NCBI GenBank assembly: GCA_003451785.1
Contig: DMJL01000215.1
Coordinates: forward strand, 1 to 8,761
Origin: Bacteroidales bacterium
GTDB lineage: Bacteria; Bacteroidota; Bacteroidia; Bacteroidales; UBA7960
DNA length: 8,761 nt
Reading direction: 5' to 3'
Under the pieces are notes generated by a model. It did no database searches. It was given only the letters and a program-made list of their open reading frames with translations, and had not been told where the DNA came from. Shown in pieces: positions 1 to 6,886 of the stretch (position 1 is the stretch's first letter; each line of letters begins with the position of its first letter). Made by a program: the position numbers and the translations under genes.

Positions 1-1005
1 ATTTTTCACATGAATGTGATTTTAGGACTTGTTTCTCTCTTTGCCGTAAAATCGCTTTTGCCCAACATCAAACCTTCAGGCGAAACCATAAGGGTAAATT
101 GGATTGCCTTCTCATTGCTTGCTTTAGGCACTGGAAGCCTACAGTTGTTTCTCGATAGAGGGCAACATTTCCAATGGTTCGATTCCAATTTGATACTTGC
201 TCTTTTTGTTGTTGCTGTTGCATCCCTATTTATCTATTTGGTGGTATTGATTGCCACAAAAGACAAAACCGTTCTGCATTTGGGACTTCTTAAAGATTTT
301 GCTTTCCTGATGGGCAATTTTGCCAACATTCTGCTAATGGGCACATTGTATGGGGCACTTATGCTAAAGGTTTTCTACTTACAATGGATACTGGGGTTTA
401 CTGTTTTGCAATCGGGTATTTACCAAGCGGTATTGGGTGGCAGTATGTTGATTTTTACACTGATTTCAGGTTTTCTCACCGATAAAATCAATCCCCGTTG
501 GCTTGTGGTTGTAGGTTTGCCTATTTGTGTTTATTCGTTAATGCTTTCAACCGAATTGAATTTGCACAGCAGCATGGAAACCATCTTGATAGTTGGAATT
601 ATAATGGGTGCAGGTATGGCAATAGTTTCTACACCATTGTATGTGGCAATTTTTGCCACCATCAAGCGGAGCGATATGGCGGCTGCCTCGGTACTCAATA
701 GTTATTTGATTGTTATGAGCGGAGGGGTTTCCCTTTCGGTGGTTACCATTTTGCTAATGCACCGTATAGATGTAAACTCCATACACTTAGCCAATGCAGT
801 TACACCTTACAATCATGCCGTACTCAATGCTATCGCTGCCAATCCCGACCTTGCAATTGCTGCCGCGTACGAACAAATTGCCCGACAGGGTGCAATGTTT
901 GCCTTTGCAGATGTTTGGTATCTCATAGCATTGGCTATGGTGCTTATTGCTGCCTATCTACCTTTTATGAAGCGAGCAAAACAAGATGAACCCGATGAGT
1001 TTTAG
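1..1005 (+). CDS. MFS drug-efflux transporter, DHA2/EmrB-like, C-terminal part (5' end off window)
   Basis: Inner-membrane proton-coupled exporter of the major facilitator superfamily; the substrate cannot be read from sequence. The frame is open to base 1, and the first Met (base 10) lies in a stretch, IFHMNVILGL, that matches the mid-protein 'F-x-INVPIG' region of 14-TM EmrB-type proteins, so it is internal and not the start. About 334 codons are visible against roughly 500-530 for the family. Counting from that Met, the segment around 36-58 (ALGTGSLQLFLDRGQHFQWF) is the typical DHA2 loop/TM signature. Hydrophobic segments follow near 60-82, 97-120, 126-155, 163-181, 191-217, 226-250 and 302-320. 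The cytoplasmic loop FLTDKINPRW (155-164) corresponds to the repeated MFS motif A-like 'G-x-L-x-D-R-x-G-x-R'. The tail is short and charged (KRAKQDEPDEF). Family members often pair with an EmrA-type adaptor and a TolC-type outer membrane protein; such genes would lie off the left edge and are not seen. Family call is strong, substrate unknown. Confidence 0.9.
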   Translation: MFHMNVILGLVSLFAVKSLLPNIKPSGETIRVNWIAFSLLALGTGSLQLFLDRGQHFQWFDSNLILALFVVAVASLFIYLVVLIATKDKTVLHLGLLKDFAFLMGNFANILLMGTLYGALMLKVFYLQWILGFTVLQSGIYQAVLGGSMLIFTLISGFLTDKINPRWLVVVGLPICVYSLMLSTELNLHSSMETILIVGIIMGAGMAIVSTPLYVAIFATIKRSDMAAASVLNSYLIVMSGGVSLSVVTILLMHRIDVNSIHLANAVTPYNHAVLNAIAANPDLAIAAAYEQIARQGAMFAFADVWYLIALAMVLIAAYLPFMKRAKQDEPDEF

Positions 1006-1029
1006 TAATGGGAAAATGAACTGATTGTC

Positions 1030-1059
1030 AACAGGTTTTGGTGGTAGAAAGCACCTGTT
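1030..1059. terminator. Weak hairpin between convergent genes
   Basis: In the 142-bp spacer between the convergent transporter and glycosyltransferase genes, AACAGGT (1030-1036) is the exact reverse complement of ACCTGTT (1053-1059). The stem can be extended by TTT/AAA (1037-1039 with 1048-1050) across a 2-nt bulge. No clear T-run follows on either strand, so a terminator role rests on position. The rest of the spacer shows no other structure or coding signal. Confidence 0.3.
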
Positions 1060-1147
1060 AATTGCGTATAAAAACAATATGTTATTCAGTTTGGGTAGGA
1101 TAGCTCTCAGAAGTGCTAGAACTCGCCCTTTTAGCGTGTACCGGACT

Positions 1148-2047
1148 TCAATTTGCTTGGTTGTGATGAATAAGTATCCCCAGTTTGTAAAAATCTAACA
1201 ATAGTAGATTCGGATTTCTTCCCAATAGGTTTTGCTCAATCGGGTTTTTCAGCCATCGAAATAGTAGTGCAACTACTCCGGTGAGTTTCCAATGGCGCAA
1301 ATGGATGTACAAGGCAAGTAACTTACTCGTTTTTGCAAATTCTTTTCCCGATTGCAAGTTGTTGTAAATAAACGCTAAATTCTTAATTCCTTCTATGGTT
1401 TTCAGAAGAAACTCTCGGTTTGTGTCCAATCCTTTATGCAGAAGCGGGTTTTCGATATGAAGTATGGGTATAAAGTTTTTCTTCAATTCATATCCAAACA
1501 GAGTATCCTCATGGCCGTAACCAGTAAGTTGTTCGTTGAATGCATGGTTTAGCAAAACATTGCGAGCAACCATGAAATTGTTGCTCATAAACGAATGGTA
1601 TTGTCTGTGGCTTCTTTGAGCTGCATTTGTGGTTTCTCTGTTTATGCCATATCGCCAATGTAGGATGTAATTATCGCCTGGTGATTTGCCTGAATAACTA
1701 CGCCCTCCGCAGACTACCCCGTCAAAAGGCAACTGCTGAAGGTATCTCTTTACAAATAGATTGTCGGGCAATTCCGAATCGCAGTCCAAAAAAACTAAGT
1801 AGGGGAACCGAGCTTCGATAGCCAAAAGATTGCGTATTCGGCTTCTGCCAATGTTTTCGGGCAATATTCTGTATTTCACCCACTTTAATTCGGCGAGTTG
1901 GTTGTTTGGCGCACTATATTCCGGTGTGCTTGCATCATCTATCAGTATAATTTCACATTCTGTGTTTTCTAAGCACAATTGCTTGTGCAACCCCATAACT
2001 AACGGCCGCACATCGAAATTATAAATTGGAATGCAAAAACTTATCAT
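1148..2047 (-). CDS. Family 2 glycosyltransferase (GT-A fold)
   Basis: Transfers a sugar from a nucleotide-sugar donor, probably to a cell-surface or secreted polysaccharide or lipid-linked glycan; donor and acceptor are unknown. The 299-residue protein starts with the GT2 opening strand MISFCIPIYN (1-10), then IDDAS (36-40), NIGRSRIRN (65-73) and the metal-binding DXD-type motif LDCDSE (87-92). The later motif NNFMVAR (156-162) followed by GYGHEDTLFG (176-185) is the acceptor/catalytic region seen in chondroitin-synthase-like GT2 enzymes, with Glu180/Asp181 as likely catalytic residues. No clear multi-span membrane domain follows; there are only two moderately hydrophobic stretches near 241-265 and 280-295, so it is probably cytoplasmic or membrane-associated. 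The ATG at 2047 directly precedes the first strand of the fold, which supports this start. It lies 60 bp downstream of trkH on the same strand, possibly with its own promoter. No other glycan genes are visible, so its pathway is undetermined. Confidence 0.88.
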   Translation of the reverse strand: MISFCIPIYNFDVRPLVMGLHKQLCLENTECEIILIDDASTPEYSAPNNQLAELKWVKYRILPENIGRSRIRNLLAIEARFPYLVFLDCDSELPDNLFVKRYLQQLPFDGVVCGGRSYSGKSPGDNYILHWRYGINRETTNAAQRSHRQYHSFMSNNFMVARNVLLNHAFNEQLTGYGHEDTLFGYELKKNFIPILHIENPLLHKGLDTNREFLLKTIEGIKNLAFIYNNLQSGKEFAKTSKLLALYIHLRHWKLTGVVALLFRWLKNPIEQNLLGRNPNLLLLDFYKLGILIHHNQAN

Positions 2048-2067
2048 GTTAATAAATGAGAACTATC

Positions 2068-2085
2068 AAAACCCAAAGTATTGGG
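2068..2085 (-). terminator. Terminator-like hairpin after trkH
   Basis: On the minus strand, CCCAA-TACT-TTGGG forms a perfect 5-bp stem with a 4-nt loop, followed at once by TTTT (2071-2068). It begins about 22 bp after the trkH stop and would end the trkA-trkH transcript. The stem is short, so this is a weak candidate, and it overlaps a possible promoter for the next gene. Confidence 0.35.
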
Positions 2086-2104
2086 CTATAGTGTATGTGC
2101 AAAA
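2074..2104 (-). promoter_or_regulatory. Possible promoter for the glycosyltransferase gene
   Basis: Minus strand: TTTTG (2104-2100), a 19-nt spacer, then TACTTTG (2080-2074), resembling the Bacteroidota pattern TTG / TAnnTTTG but with the -7 element one base short. It would start transcription about 20-25 nt before the ATG at 2047. It is low confidence because of the missing base and the overlap with the hairpin. Confidence 0.25.
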
Positions 2105-2107
2105 CTT

Positions 2108-3574
2108 TTAGTTGCGATAGAAGGATGGCGATAGCAAAATGAGTATTGTAAAAAGTTCTAATCGCCCTATGAGCATCAGGAAGCTAAGCACCCATTTCCC
2201 CGCCAAGGGGATATGTGCAAAATTATCCACAGGGCCTACGCTGCCAATTCCGGGACCTACATTTCCAATGGAGGTAACAACTGCACCCAACGACGACTCA
2301 AAATCTACCCCCATTGCTACAAGCGCCATGAGTCCCACAATAATGGCCAAAACATAGATGATAAAAAAGGCAAGAAAATTGTAGATGATGTCCAATGGCA
2401 ATGCTTTGCCATTGAGTTTAATGGGTACTACTGCCAAAGGATGCACCAAGCGTCTGAACTCGAGCCTGATGTTTTTAATAAGAATTAAATGCCTCACGAT
2501 TTTTATTCCACCTGCGGTTGAGCCGATACAGCCTCCCGCAAACATTAGCAGAAACAGAAGTACCCACAAAGGCTCTGCCCATGCCAGATAATTTGCAGAA
2601 ACGAATCCCGTGGTGGTTATGATAGAAACTACCTGAAATAGACTGTCGCGAAAGGAACTTTCAAATCTTGCTTCGCCCCCAAAAAACAAAGCTAAGGCAA
2701 TCAGAATAGTTGCTCCTGCAATCAGAAGCAAGTACATCCTAATCTCTTCGTTGCTTTTTATTTTCTGAAACTGACCTTTTATTGCATAATAGTGCAAGGA
2801 GTAATTGATGCCTGCCAGAATCATAAAGAAGATTACAATATATTGATTGAACGCTGAAAATCCGGCAACGCTATCGTTGAAGGTAGAAAACCCACCCGAC
2901 GACATGGTGGTGAAAGCATGATTCAGGGCATCAAAGAAACTCAGACCACCCGACATGAGCAATAGCGTTTGCGCTAATGTAAAAACAGCATAAATTCCCC
3001 AGAGTCTTTTAGCAGTTTCGGTGATTCGTGGGTGAAGCCTTTGGGTAGTAGTTTCAGGAGCTTCGGCAATAAAAAGCCTCATGCCTCCTATGCCAAGCAA
3101 CGGCAAAATAGCAAGCGTTAAAACAATTATACCCATTCCGCCAAGCCATTGGGTAATACTGCGCCAAAATAGTATTCCCTTAGATACCGCCTCAATATCC
3201 TGCATCACGCTTGCACCAGTGGTAGTGAAACCCGACATGGTCTCGAAGAAAGCATCGGTATAAGTTGGGAAAACTCCATAGAAATAGAAAGGCAAAGCTC
3301 CAAAAATCGAAGTGCAGACCCATGTTAGGGCTACAATTATATACCCTTCTTTTTTGCCAATGTTTTTATGATCGTGCTTTCGGGTAAACATTACCGCTAT
3401 GAAGCCGACAAAAAAAGTGATGCCCGAAGAGATAAGAATGGCTCTAAGAGCATGATGCTCATCATACAAAACAGACCAAATGGCAGAAACGGCCATAAAT
3501 GGCGTAACTATCATCAGAAGTATTCCGATGAATTTTATAATCATGCGAAGGTTTATCTCCGACCAAGACGACAT
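2108..3574 (-). CDS. trkH: Trk potassium uptake channel, membrane subunit TrkH
   Basis: Inner-membrane K+ translocating subunit that works with the cytoplasmic RCK protein TrkA encoded just upstream. The 488-residue length is normal for TrkH. All four pore loops of the M1-P-M2 repeats are present with their filter glycines: SGFTTTGAS (114-122), SSGGFSTF (225-232), ITTTGF (319-324) and TSIGNVGPG (434-442). The D3M2 intramembrane gating loop appears as AGGCIGSTAGGIK (346-358). The C-terminal signature MLIGRLELFT (467-476) carries the conserved arginine (471) that lies near the pore in solved TrkH structures. The ATG at 3574 gives the usual short N-terminal tail before the first hydrophobic segment (11-33). 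A second ATG at residue 11 is possible but would begin right at the membrane segment. The gene starts 18 bp after the trkA stop, so the two are very likely one transcript. No defect is seen; family assignment is firm. Confidence 0.97.
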   Translation of the reverse strand: MSSWSEINLRMIIKFIGILLMIVTPFMAVSAIWSVLYDEHHALRAILISSGITFFVGFIAVMFTRKHDHKNIGKKEGYIIVALTWVCTSIFGALPFYFYGVFPTYTDAFFETMSGFTTTGASVMQDIEAVSKGILFWRSITQWLGGMGIIVLTLAILPLLGIGGMRLFIAEAPETTTQRLHPRITETAKRLWGIYAVFTLAQTLLLMSGGLSFFDALNHAFTTMSSGGFSTFNDSVAGFSAFNQYIVIFFMILAGINYSLHYYAIKGQFQKIKSNEEIRMYLLLIAGATILIALALFFGGEARFESSFRDSLFQVVSIITTTGFVSANYLAWAEPLWVLLFLLMFAGGCIGSTAGGIKIVRHLILIKNIRLEFRRLVHPLAVVPIKLNGKALPLDIIYNFLAFFIIYVLAIIVGLMALVAMGVDFESSLGAVVTSIGNVGPGIGSVGPVDNFAHIPLAGKWVLSFLMLIGRLELFTILILLSPSFYRN

Positions 3575-3592
3575 ACAAAATATGCTTATGGG

Positions 3593-4936
3593 TTATGCTC
3601 TGAACATCTTATCAATCAGGTGGAAAGCTTGAGGTAATGCAAAAACCACCACCCGATCGCCTTCGGCAATTTGCATAGCCCCTGAGGCTATAATGCCTTC
3701 CCCATTCCTTATAATTCCGCCAATGATAGCCTTGTCGGGGAAGTTCAATTTGTTGAGGGGTTTTCTTACAACCTGGCTATCTGCCTTGGCAATAAACTCA
3801 AATACTTCGGCATCTATTCCTGTTAGACATTTAGTGGATACCACCTCCGAGGTCATGGTGAATCTGATGATATAACTTGCAGTAGCCAGCTTTTTGTTGA
3901 TAATAGTGTCAATGCCAATGCTTTGCGAAATGCCGATAAACTCTAAGTTTTCCACCAGAGCTATGGTTTTCTTTACGCCCAATTTACGGGCAATAAGGCA
4001 GGTGAGTATGTTGGTTTCTGTATCGTTGGTTACAGCCACATAGGCATCCATCCCTTTTAAACTCTCCTGCTGAAGCACCGAAGTATTCCGTATATCTCCA
4101 TTTATTACCAATGTGTGCGACAGGTATTCCGAAAGTTCTTCACATCGTTCGTGGTTCATATCCACTAAGGTAACCTTTAGGCTCTTTTCCAATGCACTTG
4201 CAGTAAGTCTGCCAATAGTGCCACCTCCCGCAATCATTATCTTTTTGATTTCAAACGGGAATTTACCACCCAATTCCAATAGCCTGGGTACTCCTTCAGG
4301 CTTGGAAATAACATACGCAAGGTCGTCTTCTGCAAATCTGTCAGCACCTCTGGGTATAATGGCTTTCGACATTCTGTGGATAGCCACAGCCCTGAAGTTT
4401 AAATAATCATGCTCCTTGGCAATCTCATTCAACGATTTGCCAATTACGGGAGCGTGTTTTTCTAATCGCACCAACATGAGCGATAGTTGCCCATCGGAGA
4501 AATCAAATATTTCTGTTGCCGCAGTGTTCTTCAGCAGATTCACAATCTCCTTTGATGCAATCTTCTCTGGCGATACCACAAAATCAACGCCAAAATCTTT
4601 GCAAAACTCCTTGTATTCGGTACTGAGTGCTTCCTCTTCGTGGGATTTTGCAATACACTTTTTTACGCCCAATTTCTTTGCGATGATGCATGTAAGCAGG
4701 TTGAGCCTGCCATCTACATGCAGGCTGAGTAGAAGATCGAATTTCTTTTTGATAACTTCTTGGAGTGTTTCAACCGAAGTACTATCGCCATAATGGGTCA
4801 TAAGGTCGGTATTCGCTTCAAGAATCTTCAAAAGCTCTTTGTTTTTCGAAATTACCGTTACATTATGTTTTTCGTTTGCAAGCAGTTGCGATAAATAAAC
4901 GGCAAGATCGCTGTCGCCCGCAATTAGGATATTCAT
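3593..4936 (-). CDS. trkA: Trk potassium uptake regulatory subunit TrkA (two RCK domains)
   Basis: Peripheral cytoplasmic protein that forms a gating ring under TrkH and controls K+ flux in response to nucleotide ligands (NAD(H), ATP/ADP in characterised systems). From the ATG at 4936 it has 447 residues, the usual size for a tandem RCK protein: RCK_N 1 about 1-120, TrkA_C 1 about 140-225, RCK_N 2 about 230-345, TrkA_C 2 about 365-445. The second Rossmann unit is canonical: IAGGGTIG (235-242) gives GxGxxG, LVDMN (257-261) holds the acidic residue after beta-2, and VTNDTETNILTC (302-313) is intact. The first is degenerate: IAGDSDLA (5-12) lacks the second and third glycines, and ISKN (29-32) lacks the acidic residue. 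An in-frame TTG at 4966 would add ten residues, but the ATG at 4936 begins exactly at beta-1 as in other TrkA proteins and is preferred. Co-transcribed with trkH, which starts 18 bp downstream. Confidence 0.96.
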   Translation of the reverse strand: MNILIAGDSDLAVYLSQLLANEKHNVTVISKNKELLKILEANTDLMTHYGDSTSVETLQEVIKKKFDLLLSLHVDGRLNLLTCIIAKKLGVKKCIAKSHEEEALSTEYKEFCKDFGVDFVVSPEKIASKEIVNLLKNTAATEIFDFSDGQLSLMLVRLEKHAPVIGKSLNEIAKEHDYLNFRAVAIHRMSKAIIPRGADRFAEDDLAYVISKPEGVPRLLELGGKFPFEIKKIMIAGGGTIGRLTASALEKSLKVTLVDMNHERCEELSEYLSHTLVINGDIRNTSVLQQESLKGMDAYVAVTNDTETNILTCLIARKLGVKKTIALVENLEFIGISQSIGIDTIINKKLATASYIIRFTMTSEVVSTKCLTGIDAEVFEFIAKADSQVVRKPLNKLNFPDKAIIGGIIRNGEGIIASGAMQIAEGDRVVVFALPQAFHLIDKMFRA

Positions 4937-4950
4937 TTGAGAAAAAATTG
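4934..4950 (-). repeat. Leader motif copy at the trkA start
   Basis: Minus strand reads CAATTTTTTCTCAAATG, ending in the trkA start codon. The same sequence with one substitution (CAATTTTTTCTCTAATG) ends in the ispG start codon at 6793-6809. There is no Shine-Dalgarno sequence in either copy. The identity is seen directly; a role in translation initiation or as a protein site is inference. Confidence 0.5.
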
Positions 4951-4963
4951 TTATTTGTAAAGG

Positions 4964-4993
4964 CAAAGGTACTGCCTTTTATGTTATTCAAAA
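4964..4993 (-). promoter_or_regulatory. Promoter candidate for trkA-trkH
   Basis: In the 62-bp gap between the ispG stop and the trkA ATG, the minus strand has TTTTG (4993-4989), a 17-nt spacer and TACCTTTG (4971-4964), an exact fit to the Bacteroidota housekeeping pattern TTG-N17-23-TAnnTTTG. Transcription would start near 4957, leaving a leader of about 20 nt. The -7 element lies inside a 7-bp inverted repeat, AAAGGCA/TGCCTTT (plus strand 4959-4965 and 4973-4979, 7-nt loop), which could be an operator or a weak ispG terminator. The pattern match is strong; activity is inferred. Confidence 0.6.
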
Positions 4994-4998
4994 TATTT

Positions 4999-6795
4999 CT
5001 ATTCGTTTTTCGGTATGTGTGCTGATTCTTGGCTCTCTATGAGTTTTGCCAGCGCATCCAATGCCTGCAACTCAGTAAGGTTTCTTTTTATTGGCGTGAG
5101 GCCCTTATACAAATGCACTTTGCCAGGTCCAGCTCCTAAAATGCCAAAATCGGCATCGGCCATTTCTCCGGGTCCGTTTACCACGCATCCCATTACAGCA
5201 ATCTTTAGACCAGAAATATGCTGCGTAATTTCCTTTACTTTCTTACTAATGGCTACCAAATCGAAAGATGTTCTCGAGCAGGTTGGGCATGAAATGTACT
5301 CATTGCGTGTGATTCTAATGCCGGTTGCCTGCAGCAATCCAAATACCATTTTACCGGCCAACGATGGTGTAGCAATGACCGGAGCCCGAAAGATCAACCC
5401 GTGTATTTTTCTTTGCAACAAAAGAAGACTTGTCTTTTCCACTGCGGTGAGCAAAACATCCTCTTCTGATCGATGTATCAATCTTTGATAGACCACTAAA
5501 ACTGGATTTAGCTCCAATCGAAATAGGTGTTCTCTCAATTGCTCGATAGCGTTAGTTAAATTATTGCACTTGGTTTCAAAAATGAGTATCAACCCGGGTA
5601 CATTTTTGAGAGTTTCCAGCTTTGGTAGATCGTTATCAAAGTCTATCCAAAGGAAATTCCATTGAGCATCAAATATCGTTGATGGGTTTGATAATGCCTG
5701 CACAGAAAAAACAGGGAAAATCTCACCTGTGGCTTTGTGTTTCGCTTGGGTGAAGCAGTTTTCATCTTTTTCTGCGTTGCCAAATTCTTTGGTGTTTTTT
5801 AGCAAAACAAAGTCGCAAGATGCATCTTCTTGGTCAGAAAGTACAACTGCCTTCAAGTTGTAGGGTATTGGCGGAGGATTAGGTGGATTGAAGTTAATTA
5901 TAGGTATGCGATACACTTCACCTTCTCTTGGGGTATTTGTAAACAGGTTTTGGAATGGCTCAGCAATTTTGCGAGCAACCGGAATCTCTTCCTCCGGAGC
6001 TTCAGATAGGCTTACTCGTATAGTATCGCCAATTCCCATTTGCAACAAGGTGCTAATTCCCAAGGCAGATTTTATCCTGCCGTCTTCTCCTTCACCGGCC
6101 TCTGTTACCCCCACATGCAGAGGGTAAGCCATGCCCATTTGTTGCATTCTTTCTACCATCAACAAATAAGCCTTGATAGTGATAATAGGATTGCTTGCTT
6201 TCAATGAAATGGCGGTATCGGTGAATCCAAGACTTTCGAATGCTTGCAAAAATTCCAGCGTGGACACCACCATTGCCTCGGGTGTATTGCCCAGGCGCGA
6301 GATAACCCTTTTGGAGAGCGAGCCAAAGTTTGTTCCTATTCGTATGGCTCGCCCATATTCTTTGCAGGTTTTCAGCAAAGGCTTCAGGTTGTTTCGCATC
6401 TCATCAAGCTCCGACTGATACTGGCTTTCTGACCATTCAATTTGATTTTTGCTAGGCATTCCTGTGTAATTGCCCGGATTGATGCGCACGGCTTCAAAAT
6501 ATCGGGCTGCAATCAATGCCAACTCGGGCTTGAAATGAATATCCGCAATCAATGGATAATCAAACCTTGCATTTGAAACCTTTTTCCTTATAGAGGGCAA
6601 AACTGATGCACTCTCGCTATTAGGAACGCTAATACGCACATAATCGGCACCGGCTTCAAAAATTCGGATTGTTTGCGCCACGGTTGCCTCCACATCTCGC
6701 GTGTCGGTATTGGTCATAGATTGCAATCTTATAGGATTGCGACCACCCAAAGGCTTATTACCCACATAAATCTCCCGTGCTGGAAATCGAATCAT
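4999..6795 (-). CDS. ispG: (E)-4-hydroxy-3-methylbut-2-enyl-diphosphate synthase, long form (IspG/GcpE)
   Basis: Iron-sulfur enzyme of the MEP pathway: it reductively converts 2-C-methyl-D-erythritol 2,4-cyclodiphosphate to HMBPP, a precursor of isoprenoids such as quinones and undecaprenyl phosphate. It acts in the cytoplasm. The N-terminal TIM barrel (about 1-285) has PIRLQSMTNTDTRD (21-34), GADYVRISVPN (49-59), LIADIHFKP (82-90), VRINPGN (103-109), LHVGVTEAGEGEDGRIKSA (226-244) and GIGDTIRVSLS (254-264). The C-terminal [4Fe-4S] domain has CPTC (Cys503, Cys506) and GCVVNGPGE (536-544; Cys537 and Glu544), the full set of cluster ligands. Between them, about 290-480, is the extra domain (A*) of the long form found in Bacteroidota, Chlamydia and plants; short bacterial IspG has about 370 residues. 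The ATG at 6795 opens directly on the conserved region and is preceded by the leader motif shared with trkA. No defect is visible; assignment is firm. Confidence 0.97.
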   Translation of the reverse strand: MIRFPAREIYVGNKPLGGRNPIRLQSMTNTDTRDVEATVAQTIRIFEAGADYVRISVPNSESASVLPSIRKKVSNARFDYPLIADIHFKPELALIAARYFEAVRINPGNYTGMPSKNQIEWSESQYQSELDEMRNNLKPLLKTCKEYGRAIRIGTNFGSLSKRVISRLGNTPEAMVVSTLEFLQAFESLGFTDTAISLKASNPIITIKAYLLMVERMQQMGMAYPLHVGVTEAGEGEDGRIKSALGISTLLQMGIGDTIRVSLSEAPEEEIPVARKIAEPFQNLFTNTPREGEVYRIPIINFNPPNPPPIPYNLKAVVLSDQEDASCDFVLLKNTKEFGNAEKDENCFTQAKHKATGEIFPVFSVQALSNPSTIFDAQWNFLWIDFDNDLPKLETLKNVPGLILIFETKCNNLTNAIEQLREHLFRLELNPVLVVYQRLIHRSEEDVLLTAVEKTSLLLLQRKIHGLIFRAPVIATPSLAGKMVFGLLQATGIRITRNEYISCPTCSRTSFDLVAISKKVKEITQHISGLKIAVMGCVVNGPGEMADADFGILGAGPGKVHLYKGLTPIKRNLTELQALDALAKLIESQESAHIPKNE

Positions 6796-6809
6796 TAGAG
6801 AAAAAATTG
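6793..6809 (-). repeat. Leader motif copy at the ispG start
   Basis: Minus strand CAATTTTTTCTCTAATG, ending in the ispG ATG; 16 of 17 bases match the copy at the trkA start (4934-4950). A shorter relative, TCCAATTTCTCTAAGG (minus strand, 6870-6855), lies about 60 bp further upstream and shares TCCAATTT-CTCTAA with it, missing three Ts. This suggests local duplication within the ispG leader. Confidence 0.5.
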
Positions 6810-6827
6810 GAAAATGGTTTAAATCCC

Positions 6828-6854
6828 AAAAAATTGATTGAAAATAGCATCAAT
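6828..6854 (-). terminator. Weak terminator candidate after the phosphatase gene
   Basis: On the minus strand, ATTGAT (6854-6849), a 10-nt loop, ATCAAT (6838-6833), then an unbroken run of T down to 6828. It lies 33 bp after the stop of the TPR-phosphatase gene, and the order hairpin then T-run is that of an intrinsic terminator. The 6-bp stem is AT-rich, so termination would be weak and may allow read-through to ispG. Confidence 0.3.
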
Positions 6855-6886
6855 CCTTAGAGAAATTGGATTCTGCAAATTACTTC

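Noticed and set aside
10..12. ATG at base 10 as the start of the MFS transporter
   Set aside because: The frame is open to base 1 and the residues around this Met match the middle of DHA2-family transporters, so the gene begins off the left edge.
4113..4793. Plus-strand open frames opposite trkA (97 and 125 codons)
   Set aside because: They are antisense to conserved RCK domains, serine-rich and without domain features or initiation signals.
4937..4966. TTG at 4966 as the trkA start
   Set aside because: It would add ten residues not typical of the family, and it overlaps the -7 element of the promoter candidate; the ATG at 4936 starts exactly at the first Rossmann strand.
5015..5488. Plus-strand open frame of 157 codons opposite ispG
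   Set aside because: It is antisense to a strongly conserved catalytic region, has no recognisable domain, and is explained by the codon bias of ispG.
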